Below, piece by piece: positions 28,758-37,886 of a DNA stretch of 64,000 nt. Every line of letters begins with the position of its first letter. The first letter of the stretch is position 1. The position numbers and the translations under genes are program-made. The DNA lies in the NCBI RefSeq assembly GCF_900104175.1, contig NZ_FNIX01000001.1:757975-821974 (forward strand). The letters are read 5' to 3'. Under the pieces are notes generated by a model. It was given only the letters and a program-made list of their open reading frames with translations, was not told where the DNA came from and searched no databases. This DNA comes from Lentzea jiangxiensis. Its GTDB lineage: Bacteria; Actinomycetota; Actinomycetes; Mycobacteriales; Pseudonocardiaceae.

Positions 28758-29710
28758 CGCCCTTGTCGGACGCCCCTGCGATCCGGTGCTTCCTGAGCTA
28801 CGCACGCCAGGACGACGTGGTGATGGACTTCGTGGCCCCGTTCGCCGAAGCCCTGCGCCACTACGCCTACGCCGACCGCGGCCGAGCCCTGGAGATCTTC
28901 CTCGACCGCGAGGCCATCGGCTGGGGAGACCTCGTCCAGCCGACCCTGCGCGCCGCGGTCCGCAGCGCCATGGTCCTCCTGCCCGTGCTGACCCGCCGCT
29001 ACTTCGACCGCCCGTACTGCCGCGAGGAACTGTTCCTGTTCCACAACCAGGCTTCCGCGGACGACGTCCGCGGCCTGCTGCTGCCCGTCGTCCTGCTGGG
29101 CGAGGACCACCTGACCGAGGACAACCCGGACCTTGCCGTGCAGATCGTCGTGGAACGCCGGCACCACAGCGTCCGCGAGGCGTGGATCGAGGGCCCGGAC
29201 TCCCCGGTGTGGCGCCGCACCATGCTGACCCTGGCCTCCGCGATCGTCGACAACGTCGAAGCGGCCGAACGCGCGTTGACCTCTGCCCCGACGCCCACCG
29301 CGGTCGACGTTCCCGCCGTGCTGTCCCAGCTGTCGCTGGACGTCGACTCCGCCACCCGCACCGCCGGCTCCGTCGTGGCGGAGTTCCACGCGCTGCTGGC
29401 CACCGACTCCCCGGACTTCTCTCCCGGTGCCACCCGCCTCCGTGACGCCGCCCTGACGTTCGAACGCCAAGCCTTCGAAGCCGACCGCCTTTTGCGCGCT
29501 GCCAACGCTTCCGGCACCACCCCGACCGTGGCCGACCTGGGCGACCTGCTCGCGGGCATCGAAGCGCTGCTCACCGCCACCCACCGCCTGGAGACCTCCG
29601 ACGTGCCGATCCGCCTGGCGATGGCGGCGTTCCGCGAAGGCCTCACCGCGCTGCGCAGCGGTCTGAGAGTGGCGAAGTCGTGGTCGAAGTTGCCAAATCC
29701 TGGCCAATAA
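28754..29710 (+). CDS. TIR-domain protein with C-terminal helical region
   Basis: 318 residues. A TIR domain spans about 11-145: first strand CFLSYARQDD, a BB-loop-like REAIGWGDLVQPTLR, VLLPVLTRRYF, and the putative NADase glutamate in RPYCREELF (Glu91 or Glu92). Bacterial TIR domains commonly cleave NAD+ in immunity. Residues 150-318 are Ala/Leu-rich helices with no motif I recognise and may be a sensing or oligomerisation part. It follows the 36-aa peptide with a 4-nt overlap. A strong bidirectional terminator follows. No phage or Thoeris-type partner (ThsA) is present. Confidence 0.85.
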   Translation: MTPLSDAPAIRCFLSYARQDDVVMDFVAPFAEALRHYAYADRGRALEIFLDREAIGWGDLVQPTLRAAVRSAMVLLPVLTRRYFDRPYCREELFLFHNQASADDVRGLLLPVVLLGEDHLTEDNPDLAVQIVVERRHHSVREAWIEGPDSPVWRRTMLTLASAIVDNVEAAERALTSAPTPTAVDVPAVLSQLSLDVDSATRTAGSVVAEFHALLATDSPDFSPGATRLRDAALTFERQAFEADRLLRAANASGTTPTVADLGDLLAGIEALLTATHRLETSDVPIRLAMAAFREGLTALRSGLRVAKSWSKLPNPGQ

Positions 29711-29765
29711 CTCGACGTTTCGTCGCACTGCGGCCGAGCGGTCGTAGGTTCTCGGCGGGGAGGGC

Positions 29766-29812
29766 ACGCGGTCACGCGCTACGAGGATCCGCCGCCTCGC
29801 GCGTGACCGCGT
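29766..29812. terminator. bidirectional terminator between TIR gene and ESX-accessory operon
   Basis: ACGCGGTCACGCGC (29766-29779) pairs perfectly with GCGCGTGACCGCGT (29799-29812) across a 19-nt loop, in the gap between converging genes. Confidence 0.8.
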
Positions 29813-29818
29813 GTGCGC

Positions 29819-30388
29819 CTACTGCTTCTCGGCCGCCGGCTCTGGCCGCCGAACCGGGAGCCGGACGACGAGCAGGACGAACCTGGCGCTGCCCAGCAGG
29901 CCGATCGCGAACAGCGCGTTGTGGAGCCAGGAGACCTCGTCGCGTTCGAGGCTGGTGAAGAACCCGGTCCCGTCCACTACGACATCGAGCTCGGCACCGA
30001 CCGGCTTGGCCTTCCGCGCACCGGTGGGCGAGAGCTCCAACTCCCTGTCACCGCACCGCAGGTGGGTCGTGAACGAGTCGGCGCCACGGCTGCTGGGGTG
30101 CCGCTCGACGGCGTCCACGCGGCAGCGCAGCGTCTCGCCGAACGCGGTGAGCCACACCGAGTGCCCGCCGATGCCGGCGGGGAACAGGCTGCCGACGAAG
30201 ACCGCCAAGGCGGGGACCAACAGCCACCCACCACCCCGCGGGCGGAGCTTTCCCAGGGCGATGATCGCGGAACGGCTCGACGAAGCGCGGGACCTTCTGC
30301 TGGTACGGCTCCTCGTAGTTCTTTTTCAGCGTTGCTGGAGCTGCTGCGCCCTCGACTCGAGGTCCGCGATCATCTTCTCGGGGTTCAT
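29819..30388 (-). pseudogene. membrane protein gene with two compensating frameshifts, last gene of the ESX-accessory operon
   Basis: ATG 30388 overlaps the espG stop (ATGA) and opens MNPEKMIADLESRAQQLQQR, then meets TGA at 30326-30328. From about 30328 to 30258 the coding-like frame (high third-position GC) is shifted and reads LKKNYEEPYQQKVPRFVEPF. From about 30255 to the stop at 29819 the original frame resumes with a TM start (WLLVPALAVFVGSLF), a soluble beta-rich domain, and a second hydrophobic segment (LFAIGLLGSARFVLLVV). Two single-base indels would restore about 190 codons. The product is either broken in this strain or the sequence has two base errors. Confidence 0.6.
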
Positions 30389-31137
30389 CGGTCGCTCGTC
30401 ATCGCCAGGACCTGCCCCAGGTGCCTCGCCAGTCCCATGTTGTCGGCGGGGCCGATCGTGAACCAGCCGGCGCGGGCGGGTACGTTCGAGTAGCGCCCGG
30501 CTTTCGTGTCGATCCAGGTGACGGGCGGGAAGTCGCGCTTGGTGCGCCCCTGTCCCATCTGCACCAGGAAGTGGCCGTTGCCGATGGCCGGGCCGGTCAG
30601 CATCTGCTTGGCGAGGCGCACGTCGTCGTTCTCCGTCGTCCTGACCGCCTGGCGGAAGCCCTCCTGCCGTTGCGGCTGCTCCTCGAAGGCCTGCGCGGGC
30701 ACCGTCACCGGCTTGCCCGGCCCGGGACGTCCCGGCGGCATGGCGTTCGCGAGGCTGGTCGCGATCTCGTTGGCCTGCACCAGGTTCAGCGTGATGCCGC
30801 TGTCCTCCTGGACCACCAGCACCGCGTAACCGCCGCGCGCCACCACGCTCGCCCGGACCACCGTCCGCTGGCTCATGTTCGGCATGCAGAGAGCGATGAC
30901 GCGGAGCTCGGGACGCGCCAACAGGTTCAGCGCGTCCTCGAGGTCGGGTTCGGGCTTGCCTCGCCGCGCGAGGTTGCGGCGTTCGAGATCGGCGTGCACC
31001 GCCGCCTTGATGCGCGCACGCTCGTCGAGCGTCTCACCGTGCTGGTTGATCTCGAAGGGGTACGGGATGCTCCCCGCCCGCAGGTCCTCCCAGAGGACCT
31101 CGAACGCGGGCAGGGAGAGCTGAGCGATCTGCCTCAT
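30385..31137 (-). CDS. espG: ESX secretion-associated EspG-family protein
   Basis: 250 residues. EspG proteins are cytosolic chaperones that bind PE-PPE pairs and deliver them to the type VII machine. Visible family features are LSLPAFEVLWEDLRAGSIPYPFEI at the N-terminus, the paired sheets around YAVLVVQEDSGITLNLVQ, and the C-terminal RYSNVPARAGWFTIGPADN. ATG 31137 overlaps the stop of the PPE-like gene (ATGA), so client and chaperone are coupled. No ESX core genes (eccB-E) are in the window. Confidence 0.88.
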   Translation of the reverse strand: MRQIAQLSLPAFEVLWEDLRAGSIPYPFEINQHGETLDERARIKAAVHADLERRNLARRGKPEPDLEDALNLLARPELRVIALCMPNMSQRTVVRASVVARGGYAVLVVQEDSGITLNLVQANEIATSLANAMPPGRPGPGKPVTVPAQAFEEQPQRQEGFRQAVRTTENDDVRLAKQMLTGPAIGNGHFLVQMGQGRTKRDFPPVTWIDTKAGRYSNVPARAGWFTIGPADNMGLARHLGQVLAMTSDR

Positions 31138-32408
31138 CCGCCGATCACCGGCGGCGCGACCATGCGATCGTCGTCGAAGAACTCGTCGGTGGGCACGAGG
31201 TAGTTGGACTTGTGCTCCTTGTCCTCCCCGCCCTGGCCACCCTGACCGGCGCCACCGGCACCCATGCCACCAGCGCCCGCAGCCCCGGCACGACCGGAGC
31301 CACCGCCCGCGCCACCCGCGGCGCCGGCGCCGCCGCCAGGCCCCATGACACCGGCGCTGCCGCCGGGGGTCGACGGCCCGAAGCTGCCCATGCCACGACC
31401 GGCGCCCATGCCGCCGCCCATGCCACCGGGTCCACCCATGCCACGGCCACCACCGGCGCCGCCACCAGCACCGCCGCCGGGCCCACCCGGTCCGCCGGGA
31501 CGCATGCCGGGCCCACCAGGCCCGCTACCGGGAGGCCGGCCCTGCAAGCCGCCACCGGGTGGCCGCATGCCGGGAGGCAACATCCCGGGCGGGGTGAACG
31601 GCGGCCGGTTCTGGCCACCGGGGTTGTTCTGGTTGTTGCCGCCGGGCTGCAGCGACGGGTACTTGACCTGCGGCGCGGCCCACGAGGCGTTCGTGGTGCC
31701 GTTGTTGATGCCCGACGGCGTGGACGGCATGCCCGCGTTGCTGGTGCTGCTGAAGCGCTGGCTCGCGTTGACGTTGCTCAGGCTGTGCGAGCTGTTGGTG
31801 CTGCTCGCCTGCGTGACGCCCTGGTCGTGCGTGACCTGGGGCGTGGACTCCATGGTGGGCATGGACATCGCGGCGGACATCATCGTGTTGTCGCGCGTCT
31901 GCATGACCTGGACGGCTTCTTCTTTGGCGCCCTGCTGCTTGTTGTACGTCGCCATCATCTCGATGGGCGCGCCCACCATCATGACGGGGTTGACCATGCC
32001 GCCCTTGTTCGTCAGCCAGTCGCCGGCGATGGAGAGGGGGTCGAACTTCACGGGGTCGGGCATGGACTTGTTGGCCTGGATCGCCGCATCCCGTTGCTGC
32101 GCAATGGCCTTCGAGGTGTTCGTGAAGCCCTCGCCGGTGTTCTCGGCGAACGTTCCCACCTTGCCGAGCGCGGCCCGGACTCCCTCGGCGGCCTTGCCCG
32201 TCCACGCGGACTGCGAGCCGTTCACGAGGATGCTGAAGTCGGTCGCCAGGTCCTTGAACGTGTTGCCGATCTTCAGCCAGGCGTCGCTGACGGCGGTCGC
32301 CGTGTCGGGAACGTAGTTCTGAGTGACCTGGGCCTTCATCTGCTCGTGCTGCTGGCCTGGGTAGTTCGCGTTCGGCGTCGGAACGCTGGGTTTGACGACG
32401 GGTGCCAT
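31134..32408 (-). CDS. PPE-like ESX substrate with Gly/Pro/Met-rich tail
   Basis: 424 residues. The first 165 form the helical PPE-like domain (AVSDAWLKIGNTFKDLATDF, SQSAWTGKAAEGVRAAL). A low-complexity stretch and then a long Gly/Pro/Met/Arg tail (about 260-400, many GMGG and GPGG units) follow. The end is a charged KSNYLVPTDEFFDDD. ATG 32408 has GAGGGGGG upstream. It is clustered with a PE-like gene upstream and espG downstream, as expected for a secreted pair and its chaperone. The tail would be disordered outside the cell. Confidence 0.85.
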   Translation of the reverse strand: MAPVVKPSVPTPNANYPGQQHEQMKAQVTQNYVPDTATAVSDAWLKIGNTFKDLATDFSILVNGSQSAWTGKAAEGVRAALGKVGTFAENTGEGFTNTSKAIAQQRDAAIQANKSMPDPVKFDPLSIAGDWLTNKGGMVNPVMMVGAPIEMMATYNKQQGAKEEAVQVMQTRDNTMMSAAMSMPTMESTPQVTHDQGVTQASSTNSSHSLSNVNASQRFSSTSNAGMPSTPSGINNGTTNASWAAPQVKYPSLQPGGNNQNNPGGQNRPPFTPPGMLPPGMRPPGGGLQGRPPGSGPGGPGMRPGGPGGPGGGAGGGAGGGRGMGGPGGMGGGMGAGRGMGSFGPSTPGGSAGVMGPGGGAGAAGGAGGGSGRAGAAGAGGMGAGGAGQGGQGGEDKEHKSNYLVPTDEFFDDDRMVAPPVIGG

Positions 32409-32430
32409 GAGAATCCCCCCTCGGACGTCG

Positions 32431-32970
32431 TTACGGCAGCTTCGGTGCGATCAGGTCGGCAGCCTTGGAGGCCCGTGCGCAGGCGGCCGCGGTGTCGTCC
32501 GAGACGAGGCCGATGTTCCCGATGATCGAGACGGAGGACGACTCGCTGACGGCGATCACGTAGGTGCACATGCTGGTGGCTCCGTCCGGTGCCTCGACCT
32601 TCGTCGCGTCGTACTTGCCGACCTTGGTCTGGGAGACCTGACCGGTGAGGTTCAGGTCTTTGACACCGGACGTGGTGCGGATGCCCACGCGAAGCCCGCC
32701 CTTGCCGCTCACGTTCCAGCTGCATCCCTCGGCGGTACCCACCTTTTCCGCCTTGCCCTGGGTCTTGAGGTCGAGGCTGCCGGCCTCGGCCTCGGTCAGC
32801 AGGTCGCACGGCTTGCTGGCCAGTGCTTCCAACCCGGACGCGGAGCTGGAGCTGGTGGTCGGGGTTTCGCCACCACTCGTCGGCGTCGGGCTGCCCGTCG
32901 TTCCGGTGCTGGTGCAACCGGTGGCGAGAACGGTCAGGCTGATCGTCGTGGCGATGAGGATGCGCTTCAT
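32431..32970 (-). CDS. DUF3558 lipoprotein
   Basis: 179 residues. The signal peptide and lipobox LTVLATGCTS place a lipidated Cys near residue 19. A Ser/Thr/Pro linker and a DUF3558 domain follow, with KPCDLLTEAEAGSL, GCSWNV and a late CAR region. ATG 32970 shares one base with the upstream stop (TGATG) and has GGGAAG before it. DUF3558 lipoproteins are common in actinobacteria beside ESX-substrate genes; function unknown. A second, larger family member lies at 62454-63458. Confidence 0.85.
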   Translation of the reverse strand: MKRILIATTISLTVLATGCTSTGTTGSPTPTSGGETPTTSSSSASGLEALASKPCDLLTEAEAGSLDLKTQGKAEKVGTAEGCSWNVSGKGGLRVGIRTTSGVKDLNLTGQVSQTKVGKYDATKVEAPDGATSMCTYVIAVSESSSVSIIGNIGLVSDDTAAACARASKAADLIAPKLP

Positions 32971-33413
32971 CACTTCCCGAGTTTCTTGAGCGAGTCGGCA
33001 CCCGCTCGGTCGACGTTCGTGTAGGAGGCCCGGCTCTTCTCGATCTGCGTCTTGAGATCGTTGATCGCCTTGGCGAGCTCCTTCAAAGTCTTCTGCGCGG
33101 CGGTGCCGAACGTCCGGTTGCCCCTGCTGATCTCCTCGGCGTACCCCCCGCCGAGTTTTGTTTCCTGGCTCAGCTCTGCCGACAACTGGGCGACGTTCTC
33201 CAGCTCGTCCTGCATCGCGGTCAGTTTTTTGATCATGGCGTCGACCAGGTGCGGGTCGACGGACAGCTGCTGGGTCTCGACGGCCACGGCCACGGCCTTG
33301 CCGGCGGCCATCACGGCGCTGAGACCACCGTCGAAGATGCTGTTCCAGGTACCCCCGGCGGCCTTGTCGGCGAAACTGCCGACCTTGCCGCTCGTCACCA
33401 CTTCCTCGGACAC
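32970..33413 (-). CDS. PE-like/WXG100-related helical ESX substrate
   Basis: 147 residues from GTG 33413, chosen because GGGGGAGGGT lies 9 nt upstream; in-frame ATG 33455 is an alternative. Mostly helical (AVMAAGKAVAVAVETQQLSVDPHLVDAMIKKL region; LKELAKAINDLKTQIEKS). Near the C-terminus YTNVD fits the Y-x-x-x-[DE] type VII secretion signal. It is the first gene of the operon DUF3558-PPE-espG and probably forms the heterodimer partner of the PPE-like protein. Confidence 0.75.
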   Translation of the reverse strand: MSEEVVTSGKVGSFADKAAGGTWNSIFDGGLSAVMAAGKAVAVAVETQQLSVDPHLVDAMIKKLTAMQDELENVAQLSAELSQETKLGGGYAEEISRGNRTFGTAAQKTLKELAKAINDLKTQIEKSRASYTNVDRAGADSLKKLGK

Positions 33414-33630
33414 AGGAACTCGACCCTCCCCCGTTGCGCTCTGTGGTCGGCTCATGACCATACAGTTGTGCGGCCGTTCGGTGGATGCGTTGAACTACTT
33501 AGCCCTGTTTGGGTTGAAACTTTGGCTGGTCAGCCGTGGTGTGGTCGCTCGAAGTGAGAATGTAAGCGCAGGTCCGAGGTGATGTCCCGGAGTGTGCGCA
33601 CCTGCATGCGGTGAGAGCAGCGGGGCTGGC

Positions 33631-33636
33631 TAGGCT
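33631..33636 (+). promoter_or_regulatory. -10 element for a leaderless threonylcarbamoyl-AMP synthase gene
   Basis: TAGGCT ends 7 nt before GTG 33644. The same hexamer precedes lpd. Confidence 0.5.
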
Positions 33637-33643
33637 CAGCGAG

Positions 33644-34294
33644 GTGAGCACGGTCTACGACTGCAGCGAACCTGGCAACCGCGCGGCCGGACTGGCCGCT
33701 GCCGCCGGTGCGGTGCGCAGCGGACGCCTCGTCGTCCTGCCCACCGACACCGTCTACGGGATCGGCTGCGACGCGTTCGACGCCGAAGCGGTCCGGAGTC
33801 TTCTCGACGCCAAGGGGCGCGGGCCCGACATGCCCGTGCCCGTGCTGGTCGGGTCCTGGACCACCATCGACGGGTTGGTCCTGAGCGTTCCCCGGCAGGC
33901 CCGGGCGCTCATCGAGGCCTTCTGGCCCGGTGGGCTGAGCATCGTGCTGCCGCACGCGCCGAGTCTGGCCTGGGACCTCGGGCAGACGCGCGGCACGGTG
34001 ATGCTGCGCATGCCGTTGCACCCGGTGGCGCTCGAGTTGTTGCGCGATGTCGGGCCGATGGCCGTGTCCAGCGCGAACAAGACGGGGCACGCGCCGGCCG
34101 CCAGTGCGCAGGAGGCGCGGGACCAGCTCGGTGACGCTGTGCCCGTGTACCTCGACGGTGGTCTCAGCGGCGAGAACATCGCCTCGACCATCGTGGACCT
34201 CACGGGGCCGGACGCGTTGATCCTGCGTGAGGGTGCTGTCAGCAAGAAGGACGTCGACGAGGTGCTCGGCATCGAGGTTGAAGTCGCTCGCTGA
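33644..34294 (+). CDS. L-threonylcarbamoyladenylate synthase (Sua5/YwlC/YrdC family)
   Basis: 216 residues. Makes threonylcarbamoyl-AMP for t6A37 modification of ANN-decoding tRNAs. The YrdC fold shows GRLVVLPTDTVYGIGCDAFD, the KGRGPDMPVPVLV loop (KxR contact) and MAVSSANKTGHAPA. It is the short form without the Sua5 C-terminal domain. GTG 33644 agrees with the -10 hexamer; the upstream MRAAGLARLSE is not needed. In the conserved actinobacterial order this gene follows prmC directly; here the TIR and ESX cassettes separate them. Confidence 0.92.
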   Translation: MSTVYDCSEPGNRAAGLAAAAGAVRSGRLVVLPTDTVYGIGCDAFDAEAVRSLLDAKGRGPDMPVPVLVGSWTTIDGLVLSVPRQARALIEAFWPGGLSIVLPHAPSLAWDLGQTRGTVMLRMPLHPVALELLRDVGPMAVSSANKTGHAPAASAQEARDQLGDAVPVYLDGGLSGENIASTIVDLTGPDALILREGAVSKKDVDEVLGIEVEVAR

Positions 34295-34328
34295 CGAGCG
34301 GCTGCCAGAATGATCATGCTGCCGCGAG

Positions 34329-34334
34329 TACCGT
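34329..34334 (+). promoter_or_regulatory. -10 element of the WecA-type gene
   Basis: TACCGT here would start a transcript near 34341, leaving a leader of about 34 nt with GGTAGG before GTG 34375. Confidence 0.35.
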
Positions 34335-34374
34335 GGCGTGCACCCCGAACAAACACCGATTGATTGGTAGGCCC

Positions 34375-35514
34375 GTGGGGCCCGCATCCTCGTTCGTCCT
34401 TCCCGTGCGCGAGTACCTGCTCGTCGCGTTGATTGCTGCTGTTGTGACGTTCCTGCTCGTCGGTTTGGTGCGCGCGCTCGCGTTCCGGGTCGGGGCGGTG
34501 GCCTATCCGCGGCAACGGGACGTGCACGTGCAGCCGATGCCGCGGATGGGTGGTGTCGCCATCTACGGCGGCGTGCTGTGCGGCATGTTCGTGGCGCACC
34601 AGTTGCCGGTGCTGCGGGCGGCGTTCGACTTCTCCAACGATCCGTGGGGTGTCATCGTCGCGGGCGGCGTCATCGTGCTCGTGGGTGCGATCGACGACAG
34701 GTTCGAGCTCGACTCGCTCACGAAGCTGGCGGGACAGGTCACCGCTGCCGGCATCCTCGTGCTGTTCGGTCTGCAGTGGATGATCGCGTGGGTGCCGTGG
34801 GACGGCGGCGCGACCATCTCGCTGGACCAGAACCAAGGCGCGCTCCTGACCGTGCTGCTCGCGGTCACCATGATCAACGCGATGAACTTCGTCGACGGAC
34901 TCGACGGGCTCGCGGCCGGCATCGGCCTGATCGCCGCGGCGGCCACGGCGGTGTTCTCGATCGGTCTGCTCGTCGAACGCCAAGGCGCCGTGGAGGCCTA
35001 CCCGCCGGCGCTGATCGCCGCCGTGCTGGCCGGCGCGTGCCTCGGCTTCCTGCCGCACAACTTCAACCCCGCGCGGATCTTCATGGGCGACTCGGGCTCG
35101 ATGCTTATCGGCCTGATGCTCGCCGCCGCGACCACCAGTGCGTCCGGCAAGATCAACCAGGCCACGGGCAGCGCGGCCGACCTCCTCGGTCTGCTGTCGC
35201 CGTTGATCGTAGTGGCGGCGGTGTTGTTCGTGCCGCTGCTCGACCTGCTGATGGCGATCATCCGCAGGACGCGCCGCGGCGAGAGCCCGTTCTCCCCGGA
35301 CAAGATGCACCTGCACCACCGGCTGCTGGAAATCGGTCACTCGCAGCGGCGCGCGGTCCTGCTCATCTACCTGTGGGCGGGTGTGCTGGCGTTCGGCGCG
35401 GTGGCGCTGACGCTGTTCGACCCCATCATCGTGGCCACGTGCTTCGTCATCGGGCTGATCGTGACGTTCGTGGTGTCGGTGATCCCGCGGCTGCGAGAAG
35501 CGCGCAAGTCCTGA
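34375..35514 (+). CDS. wecA: undecaprenyl-/decaprenyl-phosphate GlcNAc-1-phosphate transferase (MraY/WecA family)
   Basis: 379 residues with about 10-11 TM segments. Transfers a sugar-1-phosphate from UDP-GlcNAc to a polyprenyl phosphate, starting arabinogalactan-linker or wall-teichuronic-type glycans. Family motifs: VHVQPMPRMGGVAIYGG, VGAIDDRFELDS (Asp-Asp), MINAMNFVDGLDGLAAG (the DGLDG loop), FMGDSGSMLIG, and a His-rich loop MHLHHRLLEIGHSQ. The GTG 34375 start fits the membrane topology; GTG 34333 would add 14 odd residues. It lies between the sua5 and atpI homologues as rfe does in mycobacteria. Confidence 0.9.
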   Translation: MGPASSFVLPVREYLLVALIAAVVTFLLVGLVRALAFRVGAVAYPRQRDVHVQPMPRMGGVAIYGGVLCGMFVAHQLPVLRAAFDFSNDPWGVIVAGGVIVLVGAIDDRFELDSLTKLAGQVTAAGILVLFGLQWMIAWVPWDGGATISLDQNQGALLTVLLAVTMINAMNFVDGLDGLAAGIGLIAAAATAVFSIGLLVERQGAVEAYPPALIAAVLAGACLGFLPHNFNPARIFMGDSGSMLIGLMLAAATTSASGKINQATGSAADLLGLLSPLIVVAAVLFVPLLDLLMAIIRRTRRGESPFSPDKMHLHHRLLEIGHSQRRAVLLIYLWAGVLAFGAVALTLFDPIIVATCFVIGLIVTFVVSVIPRLREARKS

Positions 35515-35597
35515 CGGGAATTGGCGCGCCATCTTGTTTGGAGCCGCTTAACCGTCGTTAACGAGGGGCTGCGCGCAAGGCCTCACGAGCCGGTTCC

Positions 35598-35603
35598 TAG
35601 ACT
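35598..35603 (+). promoter_or_regulatory. -10 element for leaderless atpI
   Basis: TAGACT ends 7 nt before ATG 35611, with no Shine-Dalgarno between. Confidence 0.5.
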
Positions 35604-35610
35604 TCGGGAC

Positions 35611-36057
35611 ATGAGCGACGCGGACAAGGCCGTCACGCACGAGCTGACCGTCCAGCGACTCGCCGGGGAAATGTTCCGCGAGGCCGCCTGGGCCGCGCTC
35701 GGCACGTTTGTCCTCGGTGTCGTCGTGTCAACGGTGATCTGGGGGACCGCTGGTCTCTTCGGGTCATTGATCGGTGGTGCCATCGCCATCGGTTCGAGCC
35801 TCGGCACGCTGTTCTTGATGCGCAAGACGGCGTCTCTCGATCCGATGTTCGTGATGGTCGCCGCACTCGGTGGATTCATGGGCAAGCTGATCGTGCTGCT
35901 GCTCGCGGTGATCCTGCTGCGGGGCCAGTCGTGGCTCGAACCCAAGGCGCTCGGAATCACCCTGGTGGCGACTGTTCTCGTGACGTCGTTCCTGGAGGCC
36001 AGGGCCTCCAAGCGCAGCCGTAGTCAGATGGTGGTCCCCGCCTCCGAAGGCGCCTAG
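35611..36057 (+). CDS. atpI: AtpI-type membrane protein preceding the ATP synthase genes
   Basis: 148 residues with four hydrophobic segments (AWAALGTFVLGVVVSTVI; LFGSLIGGAIAIGSSLG; VMVAALGGFMGKLIVLLLAVIL; ALGITLVATVLVTSFLEA). The short N-terminal helix and basic tail are as in the actinobacterial proteins encoded before atpB. AtpI is thought to help c-ring assembly. Start at ATG 35611 by the -10 element. The next 149 nt carry an imperfect stem (GGACACCC/GGGGTGCC near 36088-36108) and a promoter-like TACGTT near 36132, but no gene. Confidence 0.8.
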   Translation: MSDADKAVTHELTVQRLAGEMFREAAWAALGTFVLGVVVSTVIWGTAGLFGSLIGGAIAIGSSLGTLFLMRKTASLDPMFVMVAALGGFMGKLIVLLLAVILLRGQSWLEPKALGITLVATVLVTSFLEARASKRSRSQMVVPASEGA

Positions 36058-36206
36058 ACCTGCTGATATGGTCCGCGCAGACCAGGGACACCCGATAGCA
36101 GGGGTGCCTCTGGCAGTCGCTTGCGAACCGTAAGGTACGTTAAGTCCAGATCGTGACGATTCCCCCGGCGGAGTGAACGCCGGCCGGGAGAACCGGAAGG
36201 AACACA

Positions 36207-37299
<1,093 letters not shown>

Positions 37300-37328
37300 C
37301 CTAACCCTTCAACGCGCTAGGAGACGTC

Positions 37329-37877
37329 GTGTACGACACCCTGATCCTGGCTGCGGGGGACGAGGTCAACCCCGTTATCCCGCACCCGGCAGAGATCATC
37401 CTCGGTCTCGTCGCGTTCCTGCTCCTCCTCTTCGTCATCAAGAAGTTCGTGTCACCGCGCTTCGAGGCGCTGTACGCGGAGCGGACGGCCAAGATCGAGG
37501 GTGGCATCGAGAAGGCGGAGCAGGCTCAGGCCGAAGCTCAGCGCACGCTCGAGCAGTACAAGGAGCAGCTGGCCGAAGCTCGCGCCGAGGCCGCGCGCAT
37601 CCGCGACGACGCACGGGCCGAGGGCCTGCAGATCGTCGAGGAGCTGCGTGAGCAGGCGCAGGCCGAGTCGGCCCGCATCGTCGCGCAGGGCCAGCACCAG
37701 CTGGACGCGCAGCGCGCCCAGATCGTCGCCGAGCTGCGTGCCGACCTCGGCCGCACCGCCGTCGAGCTGGCGAGCAAGGTCGTGGGCGAGTCCCTCGAGG
37801 ACGAGTCCCGCCGTCGCGGCACCGTCGACCGCTTCCTCAACGAGCTGGACGCCGTCGCGGCGCCCGCGAGCAAGTAG
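37329..37877 (+). CDS. atpF: ATP synthase F0 subunit b
   Basis: 182 residues: an N-terminal TM segment (ILGLVAFLLLLFVIKKFV), then a long charged helix rich in Ala/Glu/Gln/Arg forming the peripheral stalk. GTG 37329 follows TAGGAGAC. It is a separate b subunit; mycobacteria also have a fused b-delta, which is not the case here. Confidence 0.95.
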   Translation: MYDTLILAAGDEVNPVIPHPAEIILGLVAFLLLLFVIKKFVSPRFEALYAERTAKIEGGIEKAEQAQAEAQRTLEQYKEQLAEARAEAARIRDDARAEGLQIVEELREQAQAESARIVAQGQHQLDAQRAQIVAELRADLGRTAVELASKVVGESLEDESRRRGTVDRFLNELDAVAAPASK

Positions 37878-37886
37878 AGGCTGCCG

